A DNA stretch of 59,338 nt, from IMG/VR virus record IMGVR_UViG_3300036979_000424, positions 1-59,338 of that record; one strand, 5' to 3'. Shown in pieces: positions 26,281-35,671 of this stretch. Source of the DNA: a virus. The position numbers and the translations under genes are program-made. Numbering within the stretch: the first letter of the stretch is position 1; the number at the start of each line of letters is the position of its first letter. Below the pieces are notes generated by a model. That model had not been told where the DNA came from, ran no database searches, and worked only from the letters and a program-made list of their open reading frames with translations.

Positions 26281-26985
26281 AATATTCACGAATTTCAAAC
26301 ATATTCATTACATTATATTTGCATCGTAGAACATATTTTTCCTCTTACCTCGCGGGTTTATCTATAATATTTTTCAACATCGAATTAAGATATAGATAAA
26401 CCTGGAAGGGAATAGAAAAATATGCTTTCTTAGTTAAATATAAGGAATTTGTTATATTTAAGTTCGTGAAACATCCTTAAGATGGTTGTATTTATTCATT
26501 CAATGTGTCTGTAGGATAAACATTCACGAAACTTAAGTATATTCATTTTATTATACTTATATAATAAAACATATTATCCCTTTTATCTATAGGTTTATCT
26601 ATAATATTTTTCAACATCGAATTAAGATAGGACGAAAGGTACAATGAATTGCTAAAATGTGTTTCCTTATGTAAACATAAGGAAATGAATATACTTAAGA
26701 TTCGCTAATACTACCAAATAAATAAATATCGATTAAATAAATATAGCTATTCAAAGAGTTTTCGAGAAACTTAAATGTAATCGAATTATTAATGGTAATC
26801 ATTTTATTATACTTATATAATAAAACATATTATCCCTTTACCCACAAGTTTTTACGGTATCTTAATTTGATAATGAAAAATATTATAGACAAACCTGGAA
26901 GATCAAAAAATGGTATTACCATCTCCTTATGAAACATAATCAAATGAATAAGCTATCAGGTATGGAAATATTCACGATAAAAATA
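26281..26985. repeat. Three degenerate about 235-bp tandem repeats
   Basis: This 770-base gap (26240-27008) has no gene. Three units begin near 26281, 26518 and 26751. Shared strings include GGTTTATCTATAATATTTTT followed by CAACATCGAATTAAGATA in units 1 and 2, and TTATTATACTTATATAATAA followed by AACATATTATCCCTTT in units 2 and 3. ATTCACGAA...CTTAAG marks unit starts. Each unit holds its own inverted repeats (TATCTATA...TATAGATA, AAGGAAA facing TTTCCTT). Confidence 0.7.
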
Positions 26986-27008
26986 CTTACTATGATAAGT
27001 ATTTTTGA

Positions 27009-27524
27009 TTACCAATGAGTGGAGCCGATGAACAACTTTTCACTTCCCAAATCTAAAGTGCCGTAAGTATCGTCGGCAGTGTACGGATCCAAATCTTTCT
27101 GCATACCTTCTATTAAGTGCTCATATGCAGGGAATAGATTAGCATTTTTCAATACTTTGTCATCTTTAACATCCTTCATCTCGGGATGAGTTTTACGAAA
27201 TTTCTCCAAACGCTCCTTAGAAATGTCCATATAAGTACCGTCGAGAAAAGGAGCATATTTAGCCAGGATTTCGCCCGGTACTCCACGAAATAGGAAATCG
27301 TCAGGCTGTATCAAAAGAGTATACTTCTGTTTAACATCGAATGATTTGGCATGTCTTTTGAGTTCTTCATCTGTTGCCGGAGTAGCTTTGACTAGCTGTT
27401 GACTCACAGAACTTTTAACATCAACATCTCTCTTGGTATCTTTTTTATCCGGAGAATCATGACGATCTTTTGGTTTCTTATCCTTATTTTTTGATTTCTT
27501 TGAGCTTTTTGGATCTTTCGGCAT
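27009..27524 (-). CDS. Unknown protein with basic N-terminal tail
   Basis: 171 residues. The first about 45 are strongly charged and Lys-rich (SKKSKNKDKKPKDRHDSPDK), a likely disordered, nucleic-acid-binding or packaging tail. Residues about 55-171 form a conventional soluble domain (YTLLIQPDDFLFRGVPGEIL, YMDISKERLEKFRKTHPEMK, LFPAYEHLIEGMQKDLDPYT). No family is recognised. The codon use looks less AT-biased than in neighbours, which in this window goes with putative abundant proteins. It could be an internal virion protein. Confidence 0.62.
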   Translation of the reverse strand: MPKDPKSSKKSKNKDKKPKDRHDSPDKKDTKRDVDVKSSVSQQLVKATPATDEELKRHAKSFDVKQKYTLLIQPDDFLFRGVPGEILAKYAPFLDGTYMDISKERLEKFRKTHPEMKDVKDDKVLKNANLFPAYEHLIEGMQKDLDPYTADDTYGTLDLGSEKLFIGSTHW

Positions 27525-27975
27525 TTAATATCTAAAAATTTTATTTTAGGGCCTTTTATTTTCTATCTCTTTGCGTGACAAAGTTTTTAAAGGTTGATGT
27601 GGAGCAAGTGTCTATGAAAATGTAGATCTAAAGGAATTACTCGATTAGATTTAAGTATTATAATTAAAATTATTTACCGAGATATACCAATTCGATGAAA
27701 CAAAACCTGATAAGATACATATAATAATTTTACAAATAGATATACATTTCTATAATATGATGATTTACGAGTAGATACGCAAACTCGTAACAATCTAGGA
27801 TTTTTGAGAATCAACGTGAATTATTAATATACAAGATAGATGATAAATTTCTCAAGACTCATACAGTGTATTCAAATATGGAACAATTCCATCCGAGATA
27901 GTTGATATTATCATGGAATAATAGAATGTAGGAATCTCTGATTTCGGATGAGGAATGAAACCATTAATATTTACA
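27525..27975. other. Gap with decayed coding fragments
   Basis: No intact gene. Short plus-strand fragments remain, the clearest at 27875-27919, reading YGTIPSEIVDIIME and a stop. That is the same P-x-E-I-V-x-I-I-M pattern as at the end of the 23429 gene, so this gap may hold the corpse of a related F-box-like gene. Nothing else is supported. Confidence 0.35.
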
Positions 27976-29031
27976 TTATAAGTCCTTGATAAAAATCAAG
28001 CCACTCTTATGATCAATTGTTATTTTACTTTGTAATCCGCCAACCCAATATGGAATTGTTGTCGGTATCTTATACGCTGAATATATACTAATATTCTGTT
28101 CATCTTTACGTCGAGCTTTAACATCAGCTGAAACTTTATTTGCTATTGTCATTAGGTTACGGCTTGGCCATTCAATTTCTTTTTTATTTTCACTCAAAGG
28201 TTTATTTAACTCCCGGAGATACGAGAAGAAGTATTCGGTGAATAATGACCCAAATTTAGTTGCTGCCGATGTTTGATATCTTGTCGCTGATGTAATTAAC
28301 AATATTTTATGTTGTGATGCTAGATATTCATCGGCAAGTACCCATTTGTGAACGACTTTAGTTGAAACTTTATTTTCTTTAGCACCAGAAATTTCTGCTA
28401 TTATATTTTCCTTTTGTTGATTTTCTTTAGCACCAGAAATTTCTGCTATTATATTTTCCTTTTGTTGATAGTATTCCTTTAAAGTATATGGTAATCCCAT
28501 ATTATTTGGATAACAGCAATCCAAAACAATCATCACTTCACAATCGCTTTGAATTTCTGTTGACTTAAGATTGCTGGTAATAATATTCCGTAATTTATCA
28601 AATGATATATGTTGAGCATTGGGTAATAGAATCGACGATTTTCCTTCATCATTATTTACACCATGACCAGTATAATATACAAAGATATGTTTCTCTCCAC
28701 TTTTCTTAATCCGTTGAAGTTCTTCGGTTAATACACCCACGAAGTCTTTCTTATCCTTAACCAACCGAAAGTCCTTATTATATTTAGTGTAAAAAACTAA
28801 AGATTTGGAGTCAACAGCACCAGTGGTCACTTTGTTTACTATTCCTTCAGGGAATTGTTCTTCAATAATATCGGTGACGATTGTGGTATCCCATTTTTGT
28901 TCTCGACAAAAGAGATTAACGGTATTTAAGTCGATAAAAGTTCCGGGGAAATTAAGGGAAATCGAACTTCGACCATTAGGTTCAATTGTAAGAATACGAT
29001 ATTCAAAACCAATTAATATTGCAGCCGGCAT
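27976..29031 (-). CDS. Caspase-like (C14/metacaspase-type) peptidase
   Basis: 351 residues. Opens AAILIGFEYR and FIDLNTVNLF as in the metacaspase p20 domain. The catalytic His lies in FVYYTGHGVNNDEG near 116-121 and the catalytic Cys in MIVLDCCYPNNMG near 167-169. The p10-like part has LLITSATRYQTSAATKFGSL and FTEYFFSYL, matching the S-A...A-x-E...G-x-F-T block. A 16-residue unit (QQKENIIAEISGAKEN) is duplicated in tandem after the Cys loop (DNA 28375-28470, near-exact), where caspases are processed between subunits. Metacaspases cut after Arg/Lys and act in stress and cell death. A virus copy might steer host death or cleave viral proteins. Both catalytic residues are present. Confidence 0.8.
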   Translation of the reverse strand: MPAAILIGFEYRILTIEPNGRSSISLNFPGTFIDLNTVNLFCREQKWDTTIVTDIIEEQFPEGIVNKVTTGAVDSKSLVFYTKYNKDFRLVKDKKDFVGVLTEELQRIKKSGEKHIFVYYTGHGVNNDEGKSSILLPNAQHISFDKLRNIITSNLKSTEIQSDCEVMIVLDCCYPNNMGLPYTLKEYYQQKENIIAEISGAKENQQKENIIAEISGAKENKVSTKVVHKWVLADEYLASQHKILLITSATRYQTSAATKFGSLFTEYFFSYLRELNKPLSENKKEIEWPSRNLMTIANKVSADVKARRKDEQNISIYSAYKIPTTIPYWVGGLQSKITIDHKSGLIFIKDL

Positions 29032-29105
29032 TTATAAGGTAATATCCTTTATTTTATATTTGTTATAAAAAAGATTTAAGGATAACCGTTCAACATTAAA
29101 ACGAG

Positions 29106-30068
29106 ATGACATCGGCCGAAGAAAAGATATATATCAATCGATTATTAGCAGGATTTAATGGAGAATCTATAATAGATAAATATGCAGGTAAATATGGTAT
29201 TATGTTCTACATTCAGAAAGATAAAGATTTCTTTCGATTTGAGGAGCTTCAAATCGTATTGTATACTTTAAAACCTAATAAATACGATCCAGATCATCCG
29301 TTAATAAAAAGATTGACACATTTGTCGGAAGATTCAAAGATAGACAAAGAAATACTCTTTCGACGCTTTATAATCTCTGACAAATTAGGATTAAAATTTG
29401 TTAATGATGCTAAGGTCAATATTATTGACGTTTTATTAGATATCAGTGATCAAATCATAAAATATATTCCCGACCGTATGGTTCAAAAAGTCACCGATGA
29501 CGTCAAAGGCGAAAACAAAAAGATGATCATCGAGCATATTGGGGATGTAACAAATATTTGTTACTCTCGTAATATTACAAATGATCTTGGTTTATGGTCA
29601 TTAATTTTAAGTGATTACGTAATATTCTGTTCCACAACAAACAGTAGAGGAGTAATAAATATCTATCATGATGTAACTGTAAATAAAAAGCTTTTATTTG
29701 TAATACCGTATAATAAAAGTAAAATTAATGGCTTAGTAGAGATATATCATCAAGGACATTTGCAATTCCCCGATGATGACATTCCTGGAATAAAGGAGCC
29801 TTTACGGAGTATTATTCGTAGTTATAATTATTTATTAGAGAATCCCAAACAATTAGTAGATGAAAGATGCGTATCTAATGAAATCTCCGGAGATTTTAAT
29901 GTCACAGTAGCATATGTTATTGGTGATTATGTAATGCCAATGGATTTCTATAATCAATGTCTTACAAAAGTTGCAGGGCTTGTATTAAAAGATATTTTTA
30001 ATCTTGGTGGCGATCAACCGCTGACTAAATTGATCGTAAGCTATTTAGTTGAAAAGATTACAGTATAA
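29106..30068 (+). CDS. Unknown protein with C-terminal F-box-like helix
   Basis: 320 residues, soluble, no signal peptide. The middle contains MIIEHIGDVTNICYSRNITN and IYHDVTVNKKLLFVIPYNKS strands. The end GGDQPLTKLIVSYLVEKITV resembles the end of the 51438 protein (RPLVQIVADYLDEL) and the generic F-box start (L-P-x-x-x-x-x-I-x-x-Y-L). C-terminal F-box-like motifs are known in poxvirus ankyrin proteins, where they recruit SKP1. A SKP1 gene lies 10 kb away, so a substrate-adaptor role is possible but speculative. Confidence 0.6.
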   Translation: MTSAEEKIYINRLLAGFNGESIIDKYAGKYGIMFYIQKDKDFFRFEELQIVLYTLKPNKYDPDHPLIKRLTHLSEDSKIDKEILFRRFIISDKLGLKFVNDAKVNIIDVLLDISDQIIKYIPDRMVQKVTDDVKGENKKMIIEHIGDVTNICYSRNITNDLGLWSLILSDYVIFCSTTNSRGVINIYHDVTVNKKLLFVIPYNKSKINGLVEIYHQGHLQFPDDDIPGIKEPLRSIIRSYNYLLENPKQLVDERCVSNEISGDFNVTVAYVIGDYVMPMDFYNQCLTKVAGLVLKDIFNLGGDQPLTKLIVSYLVEKITV

Positions 30069-30236
30069 TAAAAAGATGTAAGCCTTTAAATATTATTGTG
30101 ATAATTACTACTATTTTACCATCGATGAATATTTATAACAGTAGTAATTATAAATATGTATTTGTTATAATACGAATTAAATGAACTTACAAGTTTATAT
30201 TTTTTTTTGCAAAAAAAAATATCTTTACAAAACAAA

Positions 30237-30938
30237 ATGAGTAAACATCATAAAGATTGTAAAAGAAAATGCCGTGAGAAATGTCCTAAAGGGGATCAGG
30301 GACCGCAAGGTGTTGCAGGGCCGACAGGAGCTCAGGGACCGCAAGGTGTTGCAGGGCCGACAGGAGCTCCGGGACCAATTGGTCCCCCGGGTGCACCAGG
30401 TTCTAGCTCGAGCATAGTAACAATTAATAGTGGTTCATATGGTATTTTTACTAAACAATTTATCAGTCAAGCATTATATGGCCCATCTGGTATTATGCTC
30501 CTTGGTAGTAGTTCTGCATTTTCTACAAATTCTGGTGCGATCACAACATTAGATGGTGTACGTAACTCTTATGCTATTGTAGCACCCCGTTCAGGGACTT
30601 TATCAAATTTATTCCTTAATTTTGGTTTTCTATTCTCTAGTGAAGATAAAACTGATAGTCCAGTTAACTTTGATATAACTGTATTTGTGGGACCTGTTAT
30701 AGCTAGTTCCAATGACTTTAAAGCTACGGCGGTTACTACATCATTTGTGATTCCGGTAGGAGTATCATCTGCAGATGATACTTATAAGTTTTATTCTTGT
30801 AGTGATACAACTCATACAGTTGCAATTACACCCGGACAACGTATTCTTATCGAAATTACTATAACTACTCCTGTTACCGGTAATGTTTCTGATCTAATTA
30901 ATGGATTCACTGCTAGTGGTGGTTTCTTGATTTCATAA
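30237..30938 (+). CDS. Collagen-like protein with beta-rich head
   Basis: 234 residues from ATG 30237; an in-frame TTG further upstream at 30207 is not needed. The basic, Cys-containing start HHKDCKRKCREKC is followed by GPQGVAGPTG units with an exact 33-base DNA repeat and ends GPIGPPGAPGSSSS at about residue 60. The C-terminal 170 residues are Ser/Thr/Gly-rich and beta-prone (GSYGIFTKQFISQALYG, ILIEITITTPVTGN), like the heads of bacterial exosporium and viral collagen-like fibres. Lys in collagen segments of giant viruses can be hydroxylated and glycosylated, but this segment has almost no Lys. Likely a particle-surface fibre. Confidence 0.75.
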   Translation: MSKHHKDCKRKCREKCPKGDQGPQGVAGPTGAQGPQGVAGPTGAPGPIGPPGAPGSSSSIVTINSGSYGIFTKQFISQALYGPSGIMLLGSSSAFSTNSGAITTLDGVRNSYAIVAPRSGTLSNLFLNFGFLFSSEDKTDSPVNFDITVFVGPVIASSNDFKATAVTTSFVIPVGVSSADDTYKFYSCSDTTHTVAITPGQRILIEITITTPVTGNVSDLINGFTASGGFLIS

Positions 30939-31130
30939 ATATTACCCTTAATATAAGATATTCATCTAACTCAGTTGTTTATGATTTATAACTGATGGAA
31001 ATTAGTAAAATTTAAGATTTGGAACATCCTTATTATCTTTACCAAAAACATCCGAAAAAGAATATAGAACAGAAGGAGCTATATTTATAACATAGAACGT
31101 CTTTAATATTATTATACGGTTGTAAACAAG

Positions 31131-31433
31131 TTATTCCACTCTTACAATATAGCCACGATTATACATTACCAGATAAAATATCAAACTAGCGCCGGAAGTA
31201 AATGGTGCGAAGAACAGCCCAAAAATCACTCCAATAGAACTATCACCAATTTTCGTATTAACAAAGGTTAATACATCTTGTAAGTACTGATCGAAAATCT
31301 TAGTATAATCAGTACATTTGAGCTTTGAATTATAGATAAAGAATTTAAATCGGCTTTCGTTTGTATTGACTATACTAATATTATGGCTGTCTGTTATCAA
31401 ACAATATCTCACCGATAACAAAATAGAATACAA
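31131..31433 (-). pseudogene. 5'-truncated membrane-protein remnant
   Basis: An open frame with no ATG (open to 31475) ending at 31131. The believable part is the C-terminal 75 residues: FKFFIYNSKLKCTDYTKIF, a helix, then the hydrophobic IGVIFGLFFAPFTSGASLIF and YLVMYNRGYIVRVE. Its upstream part overlaps the nuclease gene on the other strand, so the original N-terminus has been lost, probably at a rearrangement junction near 31350-31380. Confidence 0.4.
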
Positions 31434-31848
31434 ACAAGAAGAACTATTACCGATTATTACATTGAAAAAGTATCGCTACGATTTTCTCTTTACATATAAT
31501 AACAGACAATATATCATAGAATTTGATGGCGAGCAACACTTCAAATATACCAATCAGTGGCATCGTGATGAAGATCACTTCCAGCAATGTCAACTAACCG
31601 ACAGATTGAAAACATATGCGTGTTTAATGTCCAATATTACTTTAATTCGAATTCAGAAGAAAGAGTTATCAGAGATCAAACACTTTATGGATACCGTAGG
31701 TCTTAAATCGTCAAAGCAACTCATAGTTGACGATCTTGATGAGTGCCAATATCTACTTGATCCACCAATAACACTTGAACAAGTGTCAAAGATAAACGCT
31801 AATCTGAAGACTATAATTAATATCAAGGATTATATTTCAACAGTGTAA
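31366..31848 (+). CDS. PD-(D/E)XK (DUF559-like) nuclease relative, probably 5'-truncated
   Basis: The frame is open from 31336 but has no ATG; the first near-start codon is TTG 31366. The core matches the nuclease at 21174: IKQYLTDNKIEYKQEELLP, then YRYDFLFTYNNRQYIIEFDG and EQHF (D, E, D-G-x-x-H-F), then ITLIRIQKKEL. Only about 20 residues seem to be missing at the N-terminus compared with the other copy. The C-terminal 45 residues end in INIKDYISTV. The last 45 bases of the gene and what follows are repeated in inverted orientation at 32103-32209. The active-site residues are intact. It is either alive with a non-ATG start or a recent pseudogene. Confidence 0.55.
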   Translation: MTILILWLSVIKQYLTDNKIEYKQEELLPIITLKKYRYDFLFTYNNRQYIIEFDGEQHFKYTNQWHRDEDHFQQCQLTDRLKTYACLMSNITLIRIQKKELSEIKHFMDTVGLKSSKQLIVDDLDECQYLLDPPITLEQVSKINANLKTIINIKDYISTV

Positions 31849-32209
31849 CATCGAATGATAGAATTCAGTATACCTTGAAAGCAATATTAAACCTGTAGGT
31901 TTAATATTTTAACCAACTATGACAAATCTATGTTTGAATATACATTCATTAGTTTCTTGAAATTTAACGTCTTTACTTTTCAAGAAGTTATATAAGTATT
32001 TTAATGTCTAATTTTCTTATATAACTTCTTGAAAAGGTAAAAGAGCTTAAATTTCGTTAAATTGTCTTACATATATTATGCAGTCTTAACTTCTGGTATC
32101 AATAAAATATTAAATCTATAGATTTAATATTGCTTCAAGGCGTACTGTTTTCTATCATTCGATGTTACACTGTTGAAATATAATCCTTGATATTAATTAG
32201 AGTCTTCAG
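31804..32209. repeat. 406-base imperfect palindrome containing a duplicated gene end
   Basis: The left arm 31804-31911 and right arm 32103-32209 are inverted copies at roughly 90% identity (CTGAAGACT...ACATCGAATGATAGAA...AATATTAAA). The left arm starts inside the nuclease gene, so the right arm encodes the same final residues (INIKDYISTV, stop) on the minus strand with no gene before them. The inner region carries a perfect 21-bp stem (CTTTTCAAGAAGTTATATAAG at 31976-31996 with 32016-32036) and small nested palindromes around TTAAACCTGTAGGTTTAA and TTAAATCTATAGATTTAA. This fills the 31849-32232 gap. Confidence 0.85.
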
Positions 32210-32232
32210 TTAAATATCTAAATTACAAATTA

Positions 32233-32748
32233 TTACCACATTCTATAGTAAATATAATAACATATACTGCTAAGTATTAAAGGATACCGTAATAACCCGA
32301 TTTTATCCCATACGTTATCAACTCCTTTATTTTTATTAAACTTCTTTCGAATGTCATCGGTGAAATGCTGACAATTTCGTGTCAAAAAGAAGTAAGTTCC
32401 AGGTTTATATTTATCACTCAACTGTAATATAACAGAATACAATGGTACAACTCCAGAATCTATTACTTTTGAATTATCATTCCCTGTATATTCAGTTAAC
32501 ATAATCGTCACCAAAGGTTTGTATAATATACCGTCTTCATTACTATTATATTCGAGACAATATTGTTTACCATCCGAACCGGTAAAAACACAGAAAGAGT
32601 GGTAGAATAACGTAATCAAGAAATCAATCAATCGGTAACCAGTTTTGATATTAATCGGTCGACGTCGTATTTCTACTACGACTTCATTGCGTTCGACAAG
32701 CGAATACAGTAGACGAATTGGAGGTAAACTTCCTCGGGATCTTAACAT
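32233..32748 (-). CDS. LRAT/NlpC-P60-like protein with C-terminal membrane anchor
   Basis: 171 residues. FYHSFCVFTGSDGKQYCLEY near 48-67 supplies a His at the start of a strand, and TYFFLTRNCQHFTDDIRKKF near 118-137 has the N-C-x-H-F motif of LRAT and PLAAT phospholipase/acyltransferases (NCEHF there). The Cys is the expected nucleophile. As in PLAAT proteins, the chain ends with a hydrophobic segment (YPLILSSICYYIYY). Those cellular proteins act on phospholipid acyl chains; relatives occur in picornaviruses and other viruses. Identification rests on motif, order and topology only. Confidence 0.5.
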   Translation of the reverse strand: MLRSRGSLPPIRLLYSLVERNEVVVEIRRRPINIKTGYRLIDFLITLFYHSFCVFTGSDGKQYCLEYNSNEDGILYKPLVTIMLTEYTGNDNSKVIDSGVVPLYSVILQLSDKYKPGTYFFLTRNCQHFTDDIRKKFNKNKGVDNVWDKIGLLRYPLILSSICYYIYYRMW

Positions 32749-32825
32749 TTTATATATTAGGAATCTTCCATTTATACTACTTCTTATAAAATAGATTTCA
32801 TCGGGAACATTCAGAAATAAAAGTT

Positions 32826-33158
32826 ATGATGGCAGCCCTAAATACCAATTCCGTAAGTAAAGTTAAAGTGGTTGACAAATTATTATATCTATTCTATCAG
32901 GAGGGTGGTAATCCAGATAGTAAACAAGATGTAAGATATAAATTTAAAGATCTCAAAGCGATAAATCCAGGAAGTAGTCATGTTAGTGTTAAATTATTAG
33001 ATTATAAACTTCCTAACACTTGTATTATTGGTAATAAAGAAGTAAAATCGCCGCCGTATATTTGCATGACTATTAATAAGACCGCAGGATTTAATATTCC
33101 CACCGTTATTTTTGTTCTATCCGATAGTGTAATTTATTTTTCTCACTTTTTAAATTAA
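32826..33158 (+). CDS. Unknown small protein, 110 aa
   Basis: A short protein starting MMAALNTNSVSKVKVVDKLL, with a mixed alpha/beta middle (YLFYQEGGNPDSKQDVRYKF, HVSVKLLDYKLPNTCIIGN) and a hydrophobic end (VIFVLSDSVIYFSHFL). There are no recognisable motifs. It lies between divergent LRAT-like and tandem membrane-protein genes. The ATG at 32826 is followed by a second at 32829. Composition is protein-like, but the abrupt C-terminus could mean truncation. Confidence 0.45.
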   Translation: MMAALNTNSVSKVKVVDKLLYLFYQEGGNPDSKQDVRYKFKDLKAINPGSSHVSVKLLDYKLPNTCIIGNKEVKSPPYICMTINKTAGFNIPTVIFVLSDSVIYFSHFLN

Positions 33159-33196
33159 AAATAAAGATATTACGTTTTATTTTGTTTTTATAGTAA

Positions 33197-35212
33197 ATGG
33201 AAACTTGGGTAATCATCCTAATATTGTTGGTAATTATTTTATGTGTTATATTCTTTTGGTATAATACAAATAGTAAATTAGAAATAAAAGATGAAAGATT
33301 ATCATCTGCAATACCAGCTGGATGTATACCAATTAATGATTTCTTACAACCACAATTCACTGCGATATTACCTTCATTGAATGCATCTTTAATCGATAAG
33401 AATATTTCTACTACGTCTCCGATTAATATTACATCCGGACCGTTTCAGATTGCACAATTGAATTTTACCAATGATTCGTATACATGTCCTGCAACTGGTA
33501 AAAGTAGATTGTCAGCGGATATTACACTGTCTAATATCCCTAATTCATCACAACCTTTTATTGTTCAATTATTTGCACCAGTAGTATTTAATACTATATC
33601 AGCCAGCGGCACAATTACCATCGATTTAATAGGTAAAGATATATCTCAAGTTATGTTAAGCAATTTAACCTTTAGCGGTGATGGTCCAAACGGTGCTGCG
33701 GGATTAATTGCTATTATTAATAATTCAGCTTTTGGGTTTCTAAATAATATTACTATGGTGTTTAATAACCTTTTATCTTCAAGCGTTCAGGTAAGGTCAT
33801 CACAAAGATCTTGACTTAACTCTCGAGAAATACAAACGGTACAAGCTAATGACGCAATTAAAACATTGTTAATCACACAATTTAGCGCATTACTTAACGG
33901 TCCATTGATCCAAAATATGACTTTTAACATCGGTTCACCAAATGTGTCAACGTTGAATAATATTCAACTTAATAATGAAGTTACCACTTCGGGAAGTAAA
34001 TGCTTAGCAGCTACAATTGGTGGTAATTGTGCTGGATGCTCATTGAATTATAATTTTCAAGTTGTAAGTATTACGGGGTTAATGCAATCGACAACGCCAA
34101 TTACTCTTAATGATATTGTAATTCCGAGTAATATTACCTGGGACTCAAACGATCAACCCAGCTTCTCTTTTCAAGTTATTGCTCAGACTAATAATCCTAA
34201 TTTCCCTGTCCAAGTGAAGTATCAAACATCCGGTTGTCTCTTAGATTATGGTGATACTTTGAATGTATATCCAGGTTCGATTCCAGTATTAACCTTGAAT
34301 ATTAAAATCCCTGGAATGTACATTCCACAAAGTAATCAAGTGTTATTCAATCTTAAGAACTCACAAATAGCATCAAGTCAGTTAACATTACCCAATCTTA
34401 ATGTCTCGTTTTCTGGGTTGCCATTATTCTTAATACCATTCCAGAGCTTATTCAAAGATAAAATATCAGATGTAATCAATAGTAACTTAGACAAAATAGC
34501 AAATGCAATTCAAAATCCGATTCAAAATGTGCTATCGAGTACTGATGTACCAATCGTGATATACAATCAGTGTCCATCGTGGAATTGTGATCCATTACTC
34601 GGACCAACTATCAACAATGACTTCTCGAATGGTCGACAGTGTATCAATAAGCAACAGATAACACAAGAGTGTAAGAAGTTGTGGAATTGTAATTTAAATC
34701 CCTTAAATAAGAGCTGTACACCATATTATTCAACAACAGCACAACCTGATAACTTTGAATTGTATTCAACCCAAGACCAATGTAATACATATTGTTTTGC
34801 TAATAATAGATATTCTTTAGTTAATGGTCAATGTCTTCCTGATGCTAAAGGGCAATTTACTACACCAGATTGTGGTGGTACTGGTACAACAACCGGAAGA
34901 TGTATACTTAAGGAGATTGTCAATGCATGTTACGACTCTTTTCCGGATGTTAACAATGATCCATCACAACCTCCGATACCAATGACTGCTGCTATTTGTG
35001 ATACATTATCAATAATGACCGGTGGCCAAACTACATTTGTTGCCGGACAAAAGTGTGGTCAAGGAATTTGTGTTGCCACTCAAAGTGGTGGTGTTTGTAC
35101 TCAAGGTGGTCAATCATGTTTAGTTTGTCCAGCTGAATGGGCTACTAGTAATGGATGCTTTTTATATGGAATAAATTATGGAATACCAATTCCTCAAAGT
35201 AAATGTCCTTAA
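33197..35212 (+). CDS. Large signal-anchored Cys-rich membrane protein interrupted by one TGA
   Basis: The frame is continuous from ATG 33197 to TAA 35210-35212 except for a single TGA at 33812-33814. Without it the protein has 671 residues. A TM anchor lies at about 4-21 (WVIILILLVIILCVIFFW). A long beta-rich, Asn/Ser/Thr-rich ectodomain follows, with many N-glycosylation sequons. The part after residue about 450 has many Cys (CPSWNCDPLLGP, CKKLWNCNLNPLNKSC, CQLVCPAEW-like spacing), probably disulfide-linked. Residues flanking the TGA (SSQRS, LNSREIQTVQAND) look like continuous sequence. It is either a recent nonsense mutation, readthrough, or a sequence error. No family is recognised; N-anchored giant-virus envelope proteins look like this. 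Confidence 0.6.
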
Positions 35213-35213
35213 T

Positions 35214-35284
35214 TTAGTGGTATATTTACTTTGAAGAATATACCACTAATTGGGAAATAATATTTACCCTTTCGGTAAATATTA
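35214..35284 (+). terminator. Two tandem hairpins after the interrupted membrane-protein gene
   Basis: TTAGTGGTATAT (35214-35225) pairs with ATATACCACTAA (35238-35249), then TAATATTTACC (35258-35268) with GGTAAATATTA (35274-35284). Both are perfect and start two bases after the stop codon. Confidence 0.6.
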
Positions 35285-35379
35285 CATAAGGATATAACCA
35301 AATTTTAATACAAATGAAGACTACATAACTCACAGAAAATTGAAGATACTGTCAATAAATATCTTAGAATAGTTTGCCA

Positions 35380-35600
35380 GGGCCAAAAAGTGCTTACAGA
35401 ACATTCGGTTCCTCACAGCAAGGCCGGTCGTTTAATTTATGGTTGTGGCATATTATAATTGTATATACGCTCTTATTATGTTGTTGAATTAAGACCATCG
35501 AAGGCTGATGTATTACTTTTGACGCTTTTAAAAACAAACTTTGGAAGTATTTGCAAAACTTTGCTTAGATCTTCTGAATACCTCCGATAGCCTTCTATAT
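35380..35600. repeat. Intergenic element, copy B
   Basis: The core 35430-35524 (TTTAATTTATGG..., ATATTATAATT, TAAGACCATCGAAGGCTGATG, ATTACTTTTGACG) matches copy A near 13081 and copy C near 48258. The right side has TTTTAAAAACAAACTTTGG, as in the 3052 palindrome, followed by TTTGCAAAACTTTGC. There is no coding sequence in the 35213-35671 gap. Confidence 0.55.
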
Positions 35601-35671
35601 TAATATGACTGAAAAAAAATCAAAAAGAAAATTATAACACTTCGGTGTTATAACCTTTAGGATTCAAGGAT

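Noticed and set aside
3254-33814. UGA recoded as a sense codon
   Set aside because: Only two otherwise open frames carry internal TGA, one of them in a gene with other damage, and the FAD-oxidoreductase gene at 6492 ends in a double TGA. Trp is coded by TGG throughout.
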